NCBI GenBank assembly: GCA_002364735.1
Contig: DEZB01000001.1
Coordinates: forward strand, 85,550-149,549
Origin: Bacteroidales bacterium UBA3143
GTDB taxonomy: Bacteria > Bacteroidota > Bacteroidia > Bacteroidales > Dysgonomonadaceae
Reading direction: 5' to 3'
Length of the DNA: 64,000 nucleotides
The position numbers and the translations under genes were made by a program. The notes under the pieces were generated by a model. That model did no database searches and was not told the DNA's origin. It was given only the letters and a program-made list of their open reading frames with translations. Below are positions 36,631 to 45,367 of the stretch, one piece after another (the first letter of the stretch is position 1; every line of letters begins with the position of its first letter).

Positions 36631-36699
36631 TGTAGTAATTTTACTACAAACAGTTACAATAATTACTACAAAAAACCATTTTAAGCAGTACTATCTTTG
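36631..36699 (+). promoter_or_regulatory. Pilus promoter/operator module, copy 3
   Basis: TGTAGTAA-TT-TTACTACA at 36631-36648, half-site TTACTACA at 36663-36670, TATCTTTG at 36692-36699: the same 32-bp and 61-bp offsets as copies 1 and 2. It drives the second subunit gene at 36779. Confidence 0.85.
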
Positions 36700-36778
36700 T
36701 CGTGTCAAATTTAAGAGACAATAAATTAAAACAAAAACAATATTTTCAAATAACAAAACATTTAAAAAAATAAACAAC

Positions 36779-37366
36779 ATGAAAAAAGTAATTTTATTCG
36801 CAGCAATTTTATTCGCAGGAGTCTCAGTAGCTAAAGCACAAACTCAAATTGAAAAAGACAACAAAACTGTGATTGATCACACCTCTGTTACAGAAGGTAC
36901 AAAGTCATCGGCAAATACAAATTTAACCGTAGTGTTAAATTCAATCCAATCAATTTCAGTAAATACAAGCAATGTTACTTTAGAGTATAAAACTGTTGAA
37001 GACTATCAAAAGGGTGTTAGTTCAGGTCTTATAACAGATCACTTAGAAATAAACAGTACAGGTGGATACAGCGTAAAAGTTAACTATTCAGGGGCTCAAG
37101 ATTATGGATATAATGGTCCTGGTTTAGATGCTGACGAAATGTTTCAATCTATCAATGTAGCTGTAGCAGAAAAAAAGGATGTAAATGTAAACGATTCGAA
37201 ACTTCTTAAAGAATCAAAGGGAGCAATCATTTCTTCTTCTGTAGGCGAATTTGGTGCGAAATTTGATGTTGACTATCAAGGTGCTACAAACTACATGAAC
37301 AGTGTTAAGAAAGGTGCTACAAGAACATATATTGCTAATGTGTTTTATACAATCGAAGCTTTATAA
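36779..37366 (+). CDS. Secreted pilin-like major subunit 2
   Basis: A 195-residue paralogue of subunit 1. The signal peptide VILFAAILFAGVSVAKAQ is almost identical even at DNA level. The core reads NLTVVLNSIQSISVNTSN, then YKTVEDYQKG, DHLEINSTGGYSVKVNYS and the C-terminal NVFYTIEAL. It has its own copy of the operator module. A weak terminator (37392-37432) follows, so the chaperone gene is transcribed from a separate, ordinary promoter. Confidence 0.72.
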   Translation: MKKVILFAAILFAGVSVAKAQTQIEKDNKTVIDHTSVTEGTKSSANTNLTVVLNSIQSISVNTSNVTLEYKTVEDYQKGVSSGLITDHLEINSTGGYSVKVNYSGAQDYGYNGPGLDADEMFQSINVAVAEKKDVNVNDSKLLKESKGAIISSSVGEFGAKFDVDYQGATNYMNSVKKGATRTYIANVFYTIEAL

Positions 37367-37391
37367 TCAAACACTTTTAGATTAAACCATC

Positions 37392-37432
37392 AAAGGCAAT
37401 TATCGGAGTTAATCCTTTAGTTGCTTTTTTTT
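37392..37432 (+). terminator. Terminator after subunit 2
   Basis: AAAGGCAA pairs with TTGCTTTT (one G-U pair) around a loop of about 20 nt and is followed by eight T. Moderate quality. Confidence 0.5.
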
Positions 37433-37435
37433 CAG

Positions 37436-37443
37436 TAAATTTG
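37436..37443 (+). promoter_or_regulatory. -7 element for the chaperone-adhesin-usher operon
   Basis: TAAATTTG matches TAnnTTTG, 17 nt upstream of the chaperone start. It lacks the GTAGTA/TACTAC operator seen ahead of the subunit genes. Confidence 0.5.
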
Positions 37444-37460
37444 CGCAATAATATAAAGTT

Positions 37461-38291
37461 ATGAATATGAACAAAAAAGTATACTCCTATCTCGTGGCAT
37501 TTAGTGCAATTCTTATTTTATCTATTGCATCATTAAGTGTGTCTGCTCAAACAGGCATCTCAGTGAGTCCTCCACGAACTTATTTCACGGTAGCCCCTGG
37601 ACAAAGCGAAACTAAACAAGTACTCATTAGCAACCCCAGCAAAACAAACACATTGGAATTGTCAGTCTCTTTCGGCGATTGGAAATATGATAGCATTGGC
37701 AACAATGTAATGGCTGAAGCTGGAGTGTTGGATAACTCTTGTGCTGAATGGGTTGATATATTACCACAATCGTTCTTCACGGTTGCTCCAGGCGAGAGTT
37801 ATGAGTTAGATGTGCGCATAAATGTACCCAATAATTTATCTGATGATATACCAGTGCATACTTGCATGGTATATATTACACAAATAAATCCAGTCGATGG
37901 AGTGAATGAACAGGGCGCAAATATCAAAATTGCAGTACGCTCGGGCATTAAACTCTACCATCGCAAAGATGTGCCACGCGATGCCAATGTAGAGATAACC
38001 AATTTTGTATATAGCAAAGAAGATCCAAACAGATTGAAGTTTGCTTTTGACAATGTGGGCAATGTATGGACAGATGGGATTATTACTTGCGAATTATTGA
38101 ACCAGAACACGGGTGATAAAACAAAACTGGAAGATGTTGTTTTTTATTCTATGCCTGGTGATGAGCGTCATCTCTACTTCAACCTACCCGAAGACCTTGC
38201 GCCTTCTAACTATGTTGCTACGGCAATTTTTGATTATGAACATGCCTCATCTATTAAGATGGCGGAATTATCATTTGTTTATGAAAAATAG
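37461..38291 (+). CDS. PapD-like periplasmic pilus chaperone
   Basis: A 276-residue exported protein (signal peptide AFSAILILSIASLSVSAQ). The first Ig domain starts GISVSPPRTYFTVAPGQSE, with Arg39 (about residue 9 of the mature protein) where PapD has Arg8. The second key site is Lys164 in IKIAVRSGIKLYHRKD, closely matching the Lys112 strand of PapD (ALQTKIKLFYRP). Both residues anchor the C-terminus of the bound subunit in classical chaperones. A second Ig-like domain fills residues about 175-275. It is the first gene of an operon with the adhesin (11-bp overlap) and the usher-like gene. Confidence 0.85.
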   Translation: MNMNKKVYSYLVAFSAILILSIASLSVSAQTGISVSPPRTYFTVAPGQSETKQVLISNPSKTNTLELSVSFGDWKYDSIGNNVMAEAGVLDNSCAEWVDILPQSFFTVAPGESYELDVRINVPNNLSDDIPVHTCMVYITQINPVDGVNEQGANIKIAVRSGIKLYHRKDVPRDANVEITNFVYSKEDPNRLKFAFDNVGNVWTDGIITCELLNQNTGDKTKLEDVVFYSMPGDERHLYFNLPEDLAPSNYVATAIFDYEHASSIKMAELSFVYEK

Positions 38292-39267
38292 AATTATAGT
38301 CACTATAATTATTTTTGTTATACTTGCTCTTTATAATATAGAGCAAATATCGGCTCAAAATAATAGACCCGATCCATTAATCTTAAATTTGGATGAAAAT
38401 TCGGGAGTAAAAGGCAAAATTTATTACACAAAAACTTTTAATGAACTATCATTTTACTACAGAAATATTACTTTGGAAGTGATTGCTGGTAATCTTGTTA
38501 ATGAGATTAATGGTGCAATAGTAAATATTCCAAATAAAAAAATTAAGTTGTTGAATACTTCAGGTAGCAGAAGTACTCCCAGCATGAATGAGTTTAACTT
38601 TGTGGCTAATCCTGTTCAATTGAATGGCATTCAAACCATAATTGGAGGTTATAAAGGAGGATTTACAAACTACTCGAGAGGTGATACTTGGACTTTTGAA
38701 TTTGAAGTTGAGATGGAGGGTGGAGAGAATTTAAAAAATGTACCCTCTGGCAGATACTCAATGGATTTGACATTTAGACTTGCTATTGGTTTTGGTTGGT
38801 TTTTATCAGATTCATATGAATCAAGAAGCAACTTGATAATTAATTATAACAAACTCGAGCTTGCTAATGAAATTGTAATTAATGCCCAGCAAATATCTTT
38901 AGCTCTTGCATCGGTTGATGATTATACAGGGGGAATATCCAAAACGTATAATAATGGAATATCTGTTACTTATAATACAGGCTATAAAGTCAATGTACAC
39001 ACAACAAATGAAGTCTTTAACAATAGTACAATTCCAGTAAAAGTGGTGGGTATGAAAATTGATGGTTCACCAGCTTTTGGATCAAGTAGAGGAATAAAGC
39101 CATTATCAACTAATTCCACAACTCTTTTTCAAGGAGTAGGAACAGGTGGAAAAACTCGTAATTTGGATGTCCACTATTACATTACAGCAGAAAATGCTAA
39201 AAAACTTCTTACTTACGATCCAAAAGAATATGAAACTACTTTGATTTATACTCTTTCTCCTCAGTAA
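38281..39267 (+). CDS. Two-domain tip-adhesin candidate
   Basis: A 328-residue exported protein. I start it at the ATG at 38281, which gives the signal peptide IVTIIIFVILALYNIEQISA and an 11-bp overlap with the chaperone gene; earlier in-frame starts lie inside that gene. The N-terminal half (about 25-190) is unlike the subunits and of no family I know. The C-terminal half is a pilin module: LALASVDDYTGGISKTYNN, NTGYKVNVHTTNE and the final ETTLIYTLSPQ match the subunits. This is the architecture of chaperone-usher tip adhesins (binding domain plus pilin domain). Confidence 0.68.
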   Translation: MKNRIIVTIIIFVILALYNIEQISAQNNRPDPLILNLDENSGVKGKIYYTKTFNELSFYYRNITLEVIAGNLVNEINGAIVNIPNKKIKLLNTSGSRSTPSMNEFNFVANPVQLNGIQTIIGGYKGGFTNYSRGDTWTFEFEVEMEGGENLKNVPSGRYSMDLTFRLAIGFGWFLSDSYESRSNLIINYNKLELANEIVINAQQISLALASVDDYTGGISKTYNNGISVTYNTGYKVNVHTTNEVFNNSTIPVKVVGMKIDGSPAFGSSRGIKPLSTNSTTLFQGVGTGGKTRNLDVHYYITAENAKKLLTYDPKEYETTLIYTLSPQ

Positions 39268-39291
39268 ACACAACAATTCAACTACACTATT

Positions 39292-42093
39292 TTGTACACA
39301 ATCACGACTATACTGTTTACTCTTATGCTTTTTTGCACAAATACCTTTGCGCAAGAAAGTGGAGTTTCTCTCTTTTCAATAGAGACAGACAAAAAGATAG
39401 TGGCTAAAAATGATGATTTAGTTCCGCTAACTATTCAGCTACAAAACAATAGCTCGACAACCTTCAATGGAAAGATAGTTCTGAAGACAGTTGATGGCAT
39501 TCGAATGATTGGGCAGAGTGCTGATGCGATAGTGATGGAGCCTAATTCAAAAAGGTTTGTTCCAGTGCGTATTGCTCCAAGTAGAAGTGTACCTTCGGGC
39601 GATAGCGATTTGGTGTTTGCATTAGAAGATGATAATGGAAATACAAAAGCACAGTTTTCAACCAAGCTAACCATTCAATCCATAAGCAAAGTATTATTAT
39701 CGGCTTACGAACCCAATCAACTGATGCAAAATGTGGGTGATTCGCTCACAGTGTCTGCACAATTGACCAACAGAGGCAATAGCAGAGAAAACATCACTAT
39801 CACAGCCTCTTTCCCCGACTTAAGGGGAGGCACAAAAGTTGAGAAAAAGCAGATCTTTTTGAATGCTTTTCAAGATACCATCATCTCATTTAGCAAAATC
39901 ATTTCAAAAGAGTTGTTGCGGGTGGAGCGTTACACAGTCAATATGGCTGCGCTGTATGGAAATGGCGAATTGATAAACAATGTGCGCATTGAAGTTCAAA
40001 ATGTATCGGGCAGTCGCACCTTTATAGACCCCTCCTATAATTATAACTTTGATCAATACAGTAGCAACAGTATAGAGTTTAGTGGCCGGAATATGTTTTC
40101 GCAAAATGAAGCTTTGCAACTAAATGCAAAAGGAGAATACGAGGTGTTGGGCGGAATGCTCGATTTCAATTTAAACGGATACTACTACACACAAGGAAAC
40201 AATCGCCCACAAGTTACTAACACATATATAGATTATAGAAAAAACAATTTAGGCATGAGGTTAGGCAATATCTCTGAGAGTTTAGAGAAATATGTGAATG
40301 GACGAGGAGTGAAGACCTATTTCGGTAATGACAAAACAGGAAATTATTTTGAATTAGGGTTGGCTGATAAAAATTACAACCTATTGGGGGACCAGTACAA
40401 CTCTAATAGCGGTACTGGCTATACAGCTTATGCTAAAACAATTATCAGAACCCGCAAAGAAGGAGAATTTGAGGGGAGTGTGCTTTATGATCAAACACCA
40501 TATGAAAATACGGAGAGTGTGATAGCGATGAATGAGTACAATTTTGATTTGATGAAAGATGTACGTGTTGGTTTTGAATTGGGTGGTGGAATCACCCGAT
40601 TACTAAAAGCAGATGAGTCGCCCATTGAACCATCAGTCGCTATTGGTTATAAAATGAATGCTATTTTTGGCAAGTATAGTATTAGTAGCACCAATTTTTT
40701 AAGTTCAGGATACTATCCAGGAGTAAGACGAGGAGTAGCGCAATTGAATCAACGCATTGGACGTCAGTTGGGTAAAGTAGGTGCTTGGGCAGGCTATTCA
40801 TTGTATAGATATGATCCAAAACAAATGGAAGAGCAGAATTCGTATTATTCATACGGTCGAGGTAATTCGCGATTTGAAGCAGGAGCCAATTTCTCTTTAT
40901 CACGCAATACTCGTATGAGCATTACAGCAAAGCAACAAACGGATGAGGGAACAATTGCCTATAGTAATACTGCAAATCAGTCAATGTCGAAAATGAATTC
41001 ATATAGATTGACAGAAACTATCAATTGGCGAAGTCTTAATTCTCAACACGTTGTAGGACTATCGGCAGAAAATGGATTTACACAAATACCATTTATAGAT
41101 GGTAAGCAATTTCAATTGCGCATAAATGCGAATTGGAACTATAGCATATTCACACTCAATAGCTTCTATCAAAAAGGAGACTTCACCATTTATGAAGCAT
41201 ATAGAAATGCGATAGACGACCAAGATAGTTATCGATTCAATGTATCGAGTGGAATAAGAAAAGATTTCTTTGGCAAAAGACTAAAAACAAATCTAAATAT
41301 AAATTATAATCAGAACTCTTATTCTGGTTCGAACTGGACCTATTCGGGTCGTGTAGATTATGCTATTACTACTCAGTTTTCGAGTTTTGTTAATGTTTAT
41401 GCCTATAACTACAATAGTAGCAAATACAGCTCTTTTAATACTAACGTCCAAGCCGGAATTCGCTATAATCTGCCGTCGGAAAGACAACCTGCTGTGGGTA
41501 AAAAAGGTGATATGAAATTATTCCTGTTTTATGACAATAATGTAAACGGCATTTATGATGCTGAAGACACACCCGCAGAAGATCGAATTGTGTCAATTGG
41601 GGGAGTAAGCTTTATAAGTAATAAAAATGGAGTAGTTGAATACAAGAAAATGCCCTATAACGACTATTCACTGAAAGTTCCATCGCAAGATTGGTATGCC
41701 GTTATTCCAGCGTCAGTAACAATTGCTGGTAAGCGCACAGCTTTGGATGTGCCTTTGCAACGCACTGGAAAAGTGGCAGGGAAAATATATTATAACTATG
41801 ATGTACGTATAAGTGAAGTGTTTGCTGAAAAATACGGTGGTTTGCGAATTTGGGCTACTGCTACAAATGGAAACAAAATTGAAGCACTAACAAATGCAAA
41901 TGGAGAATTCACTCTGTTTCTCCCAGTAGGTGAGTATGTAATCTCTGTAGATGCCAATTCATTGACAAAGAATGTTTATTCCGACTTTGAACCGCTAACA
42001 GTGAAGGTGAAGGCAAATGAAACTACTGATATTTCAGCTATTGAACTAAAGATTAAGCAGCGGAAAATTGAGGTAAAGAAGTTTGGGTCTTAA
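39292..42093 (+). CDS. Usher-like outer-membrane beta-barrel protein
   Basis: A 933-residue exported protein. No ATG is available near the start; TTG at 39292 gives a good signal peptide (TILFTLMLFCTNTFA), and the first ATG (39325) would cut into it. Residues about 22-235 form two Ig-like domains, about 240-740 are amphipathic barrel strands rich in Tyr, Asn and Gly, and the C-terminus has two small beta domains: FLFYDNNVNGIYDAEDTP, a pattern of alternate ushers and SdrD-B-like domains, and a carboxypeptidase-regulatory-like domain (GKIYYNYDVR ... FTLFLPVGEYVISVD). Size and context point to the secretion pore for the pilin-like subunits. A classical FimD profile match is not evident by eye. 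Confidence 0.65.
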   Translation: MYTITTILFTLMLFCTNTFAQESGVSLFSIETDKKIVAKNDDLVPLTIQLQNNSSTTFNGKIVLKTVDGIRMIGQSADAIVMEPNSKRFVPVRIAPSRSVPSGDSDLVFALEDDNGNTKAQFSTKLTIQSISKVLLSAYEPNQLMQNVGDSLTVSAQLTNRGNSRENITITASFPDLRGGTKVEKKQIFLNAFQDTIISFSKIISKELLRVERYTVNMAALYGNGELINNVRIEVQNVSGSRTFIDPSYNYNFDQYSSNSIEFSGRNMFSQNEALQLNAKGEYEVLGGMLDFNLNGYYYTQGNNRPQVTNTYIDYRKNNLGMRLGNISESLEKYVNGRGVKTYFGNDKTGNYFELGLADKNYNLLGDQYNSNSGTGYTAYAKTIIRTRKEGEFEGSVLYDQTPYENTESVIAMNEYNFDLMKDVRVGFELGGGITRLLKADESPIEPSVAIGYKMNAIFGKYSISSTNFLSSGYYPGVRRGVAQLNQRIGRQLGKVGAWAGYSLYRYDPKQMEEQNSYYSYGRGNSRFEAGANFSLSRNTRMSITAKQQTDEGTIAYSNTANQSMSKMNSYRLTETINWRSLNSQHVVGLSAENGFTQIPFIDGKQFQLRINANWNYSIFTLNSFYQKGDFTIYEAYRNAIDDQDSYRFNVSSGIRKDFFGKRLKTNLNINYNQNSYSGSNWTYSGRVDYAITTQFSSFVNVYAYNYNSSKYSSFNTNVQAGIRYNLPSERQPAVGKKGDMKLFLFYDNNVNGIYDAEDTPAEDRIVSIGGVSFISNKNGVVEYKKMPYNDYSLKVPSQDWYAVIPASVTIAGKRTALDVPLQRTGKVAGKIYYNYDVRISEVFAEKYGGLRIWATATNGNKIEALTNANGEFTLFLPVGEYVISVDANSLTKNVYSDFEPLTVKVKANETTDISAIELKIKQRKIEVKKFGS

Positions 42094-42181
42094 ATAACTG
42101 ACAGGTGACAACTCGAATCCTAAAATGAACATTAGCTTTTAAATTTAAATGATGAATCAAAAATTTAAATACAAATACAAT

Positions 42182-42757
42182 ATGAAAAAATTAATTTTAT
42201 TAACTGGCATTTTACTTGCAGTAGTTTCAGTGTCTCAGGCACAAGAGATGCCTGAGACAACTACTGAGTCGGGTACAATAGCAACAACTGTTCTTAAAGT
42301 GCATTTACACAACTTCATGTCTATTGCAATCAACTCAAATGACTCGTATATTGATTTAGAATATAGAACCGCCGAAGATTATGATGGAACTGGAGTATCG
42401 ACACTTAAAGAAGATCATTTAATCGTCTCAAGTCTTGCACCATTTATTGTTAAGGTAAACTCTTCTACCATCTCTCCATTAAATGAAGATGGGGTTGCAC
42501 TTAAAGCGGATGGAACAAGTGTAAAAATTAAAGCAGAAAGAGGAACTACCAAAGGAATGGTCGGATCTATACCAAATGCTGTTACTCTTAGGTTTGAAGG
42601 TGACAACATCATTGAGAGTGATGTTGCAAGTTTGAACAACACTTTCAACATTACATACAGTGGTGAAGGTGAGGGTGCATATAGAAATAAGTATTTTGGT
42701 GATGGAGAACCAGTTGTTTATACAACGAACGTTATATATACTATAACTTCTAAGTAA
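42182..42757 (+). CDS. Secreted pilin-like subunit 3
   Basis: A 191-residue paralogue of the subunits (signal peptide LILLTGILLAVVSVSQAQ). It shows YIDLEYRTAEDYDG, DHLIVSS and the C-terminal TNVIYTITSK. I start it at the ATG at 42182 because the DNA and protein there match the starts of the other subunits; a frame-extending ATG at 42149 gives a charged non-signal extension. It lies 88 bp after the usher-like gene without an operator module, so it is probably made in lower amount, as a minor or anchor subunit. Confidence 0.7.
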   Translation: MKKLILLTGILLAVVSVSQAQEMPETTTESGTIATTVLKVHLHNFMSIAINSNDSYIDLEYRTAEDYDGTGVSTLKEDHLIVSSLAPFIVKVNSSTISPLNEDGVALKADGTSVKIKAERGTTKGMVGSIPNAVTLRFEGDNIIESDVASLNNTFNITYSGEGEGAYRNKYFGDGEPVVYTTNVIYTITSK

Positions 42758-43148
42758 AAGATGTCATTTTGGAGAAGCTTTACAAAGTGATTTTATGGCC
42801 TTTCTGAAAAAGTAACATTCCATAATCCAAGTTACTCAAGATTAATCTCATGAAGTTGTCTCCAAAAGACATAATTTAATAATCCATCGCAGTAGCGCAT
42901 GTTCTTCACTTCTTTAATACGATTCTCGTTGGCATTTCTTCGTTTCACTTAAAAACCAAAACCTTAATTCCACAAAGATTCTACATATATAATTAAGCAA
43001 AGCGTTGTAAAAAATGTTGTCATTTCATCATAAAAGTGTCAAAGATATTTACGGATATTCCATTGACATCAGAACAAGGGTCTTATTTTAATGCGTTTTG
43101 ATGTTTAAAAACACATTGTTGCCTTCCCGTTTGTTTAAATTGATTTAT
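42758..43148. other. Gap between pilus-like locus and glycan-degradation cluster
   Basis: No gene and no strong terminator was recognised. On the minus strand 42832-42948 holds a GTG-started frame of 38 residues with coding-like composition (ending WRQLHEINLE) that could be a gene remnant. Confidence 0.4.
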
Positions 43149-43156
43149 TACTTTTG
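43149..43156 (+). promoter_or_regulatory. -7 element for the glycan-degradation cluster
   Basis: TACTTTTG matches TAnnTTTG, 53 nt upstream of the first gene. A TTTG lies 15 bp upstream, shorter than the usual spacing. Confidence 0.45.
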
Positions 43157-43208
43157 AAGATCGATACACTACAGCATCTCGAAGTTTTATCTAAAACAAC
43201 ACCCAACA

Positions 43209-45291
43209 ATGAAGAAACACTATTTAAAATCTACGGGCAGCGTTATTCTTTTATTGATTGTCTTTTTGCAGTCTTGCAATTTAGATGATGCAATTCATGT
43301 CTCTCCAAACGGAGATGATGGTGCTTCAGGTTCTTCAAACAATCCTTTTAAAACATTAACGAGAGCTCAGTCAGAAGTTAGGAAGAGAGCTCAAGCAATG
43401 AAGAAAGGCACTATAAACGTGGTGCTTCACGAAGGAATATACAATATTGTAGAGCCACTTGTGTTTTCTGACAAAGATAGAGTCAATGAAGCTGCGACTG
43501 TAGTTTGGCAAGCAGCAAAAGGAGAAAAACCCATCGTTAGCGGTGCTCAAAAGTTTAAGGTAGAAGGTGAAATAGGAGAACTCATCAAGGTGGGTTATGC
43601 TGATAGTGACAAGTTGTTTGATATATATGTCAATGAGAAAAAGAGCTGTTAGAGCGCGCACACCAAATAGTGATTTCTATCGATTTGAAGAAATAACAGA
43701 AGAGGTTTTGGTGCAAGGTGAAGGTCGTTCGCCCGAAAAGGCGAAGCAAAATCTTATATTTACGGATGAGGCTGCTGCTGAGTTGCAAGGTTTGTCTCAT
43801 GAAGAATTAAGCAAAATACGCTTTCATGCTTTTTTTAAATGGGATAATACAATTAGATACTTATCGGAATTAGGTGAACAGAAGAACAGTTTTATAACCC
43901 AAGGTGAAGGCATGAAACCTTGGAATGCAATGGGGAAAAACACCCGTTTCTTCCTTGAAAACTTCAGAAATGCCCTTGATGCACCTAATGAGTGGTATGG
44001 TTCGAGAGATACAATAGAATATATCTTACAAGAAGAAGTTGGAGAGGTAATTGTCCCCATTACAGATAAGTGGTTAATATTCCAGGGTCAACCCAATCAA
44101 AAAGTAAACAACATTCGTTTCGAAAATATTGCCTTTAGATATACCAACTACACGCTGCCTGCTACGGGTTTTGAGCCAAGTCAAGCTGCTGCTACTGTTG
44201 ATGCCGCCATTATGCTGGATTATGCAGAAAATATAGAATTTCTAAATTGTGAATTTGCACATACTGGTCAGCATGGTATTTGGTTTAGAACAGGTGTTGA
44301 AAATTGCAACATCGAAAAATGTCATTTCTACGATTTAGGTGGAGGAGGTATACGAATTGGAGACACAACAATTCCCGAAAAACCAATTGATGTTACAGGT
44401 AATATTACCATCCACAATAGCATTCTTCATTCAGGAGGTTATAATTTCCCAAGTGCTGTTGGTGTATGGATTGGACAAAGTGGAGACAATACAATAACAC
44501 ACAATGATATAGCCGATTTCCGATATACAGGTGTTTCAGTTGGATGGGTTTGGGGATATACTGACAGTCCTGCAAAGAATAATAAAATAACACACAATCA
44601 CATTCATCACATAGGATGGGCTTTGCTTAGCGATATGGCTGCAGTTTACACGCTTGGTATATCTGAGGGTACTGAAGTTAGTCACAATGTTGTTCACGAT
44701 ATTCATGCACACTCTTATGGTGGATGGGGGTTATACACAGATGAAGGGTCATCGTACATTAAAATAGAGAATAATCTTGTTTATAATACCAAAACTGGAG
44801 GATTTCATCAACACTATGGACGTGAGAACATCATTAGTAATAATATATTTGCTTTTGCTGATATGTATCAGGTGCAGGCTACACGAGTGGAAGATCACCT
44901 TTCGTTTACTTTCAAAAACAACATTGTTATTGGAGATGAAGGAGTGCTGTTGGCAGGTCCTTGGAAGAAGATTAAAGTTGATATGGATCACAATTGTTAT
45001 TGGTATAAAAATGGTAAAGAATTTGATTTTGTTGGCTTGGACTTCGAGAGTTGGAAACAGGAGATAGGTCATGACCTTCACAGTATCATTGATAACCCGG
45101 GAGTGTTAGATATGAATGAAAAATCTTTTGAAGTAAACCCAGATATTGCTGAGCAAATAAACTTCAACATGTTTGACACTGAAAAAGTTGGTGTTTATGG
45201 TGACAAAGCATGGAAACAAAAAGCACAGTTGGATGAATCAATCATTCAGGAGTTTGAGAAGGCAGTTAGAATAAATATGACCTTGAAGTAG
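43209..45291 (+). pseudogene. Frameshifted beta-helix lipoprotein (GH141-like)
   Basis: Two overlapping frames encode one protein. The first (43209 to the stop at 43652) gives a lipoprotein signal (IVFLQSC) and the DGASGSSNNPFKTLTRAQ start of right-handed beta-helix proteins; the second (in frame from 43597, stop 45291) continues with KRAVRARTPNSDFYR and the helix repeats up to YGGWGLYTDEGSSYIKIENN and GGFHQHYGRENIISNNIF. The switch is at five A (43638-43642): with four A the frame would read VNEKRAVRARTP. The joined product would have about 690 residues. The look is that of GH141 (fucosidase/xylanase) relatives, which is tentative. A sequencing error at the homopolymer, a phase-variable tract or a true pseudogene are all possible. 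Confidence 0.75.
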
Positions 45292-45367
45292 AGGGTGTTA
45301 ATTACCGAATCCACAAAACTTAATTGTTTTATTTTAAAAACAAACGGAAAAAATATACTAAATCAAA

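Noticed and set aside
37580..37780. Minus-strand frame inside the chaperone gene
   Set aside because: Antisense shadow of a clearly coding region with conserved PapD-like motifs.
38113..38280. Upstream extension of the adhesin frame
   Set aside because: It lies inside the chaperone gene in another frame and would bury the signal peptide; the ATG at 38281 gives a proper one.
43209..43652. Programmed -1 frameshift in the beta-helix gene
   Set aside because: The second frame needs a +1 (or -2) shift, and the A-run is not placed as an X XXY YYZ heptamer in the zero frame.
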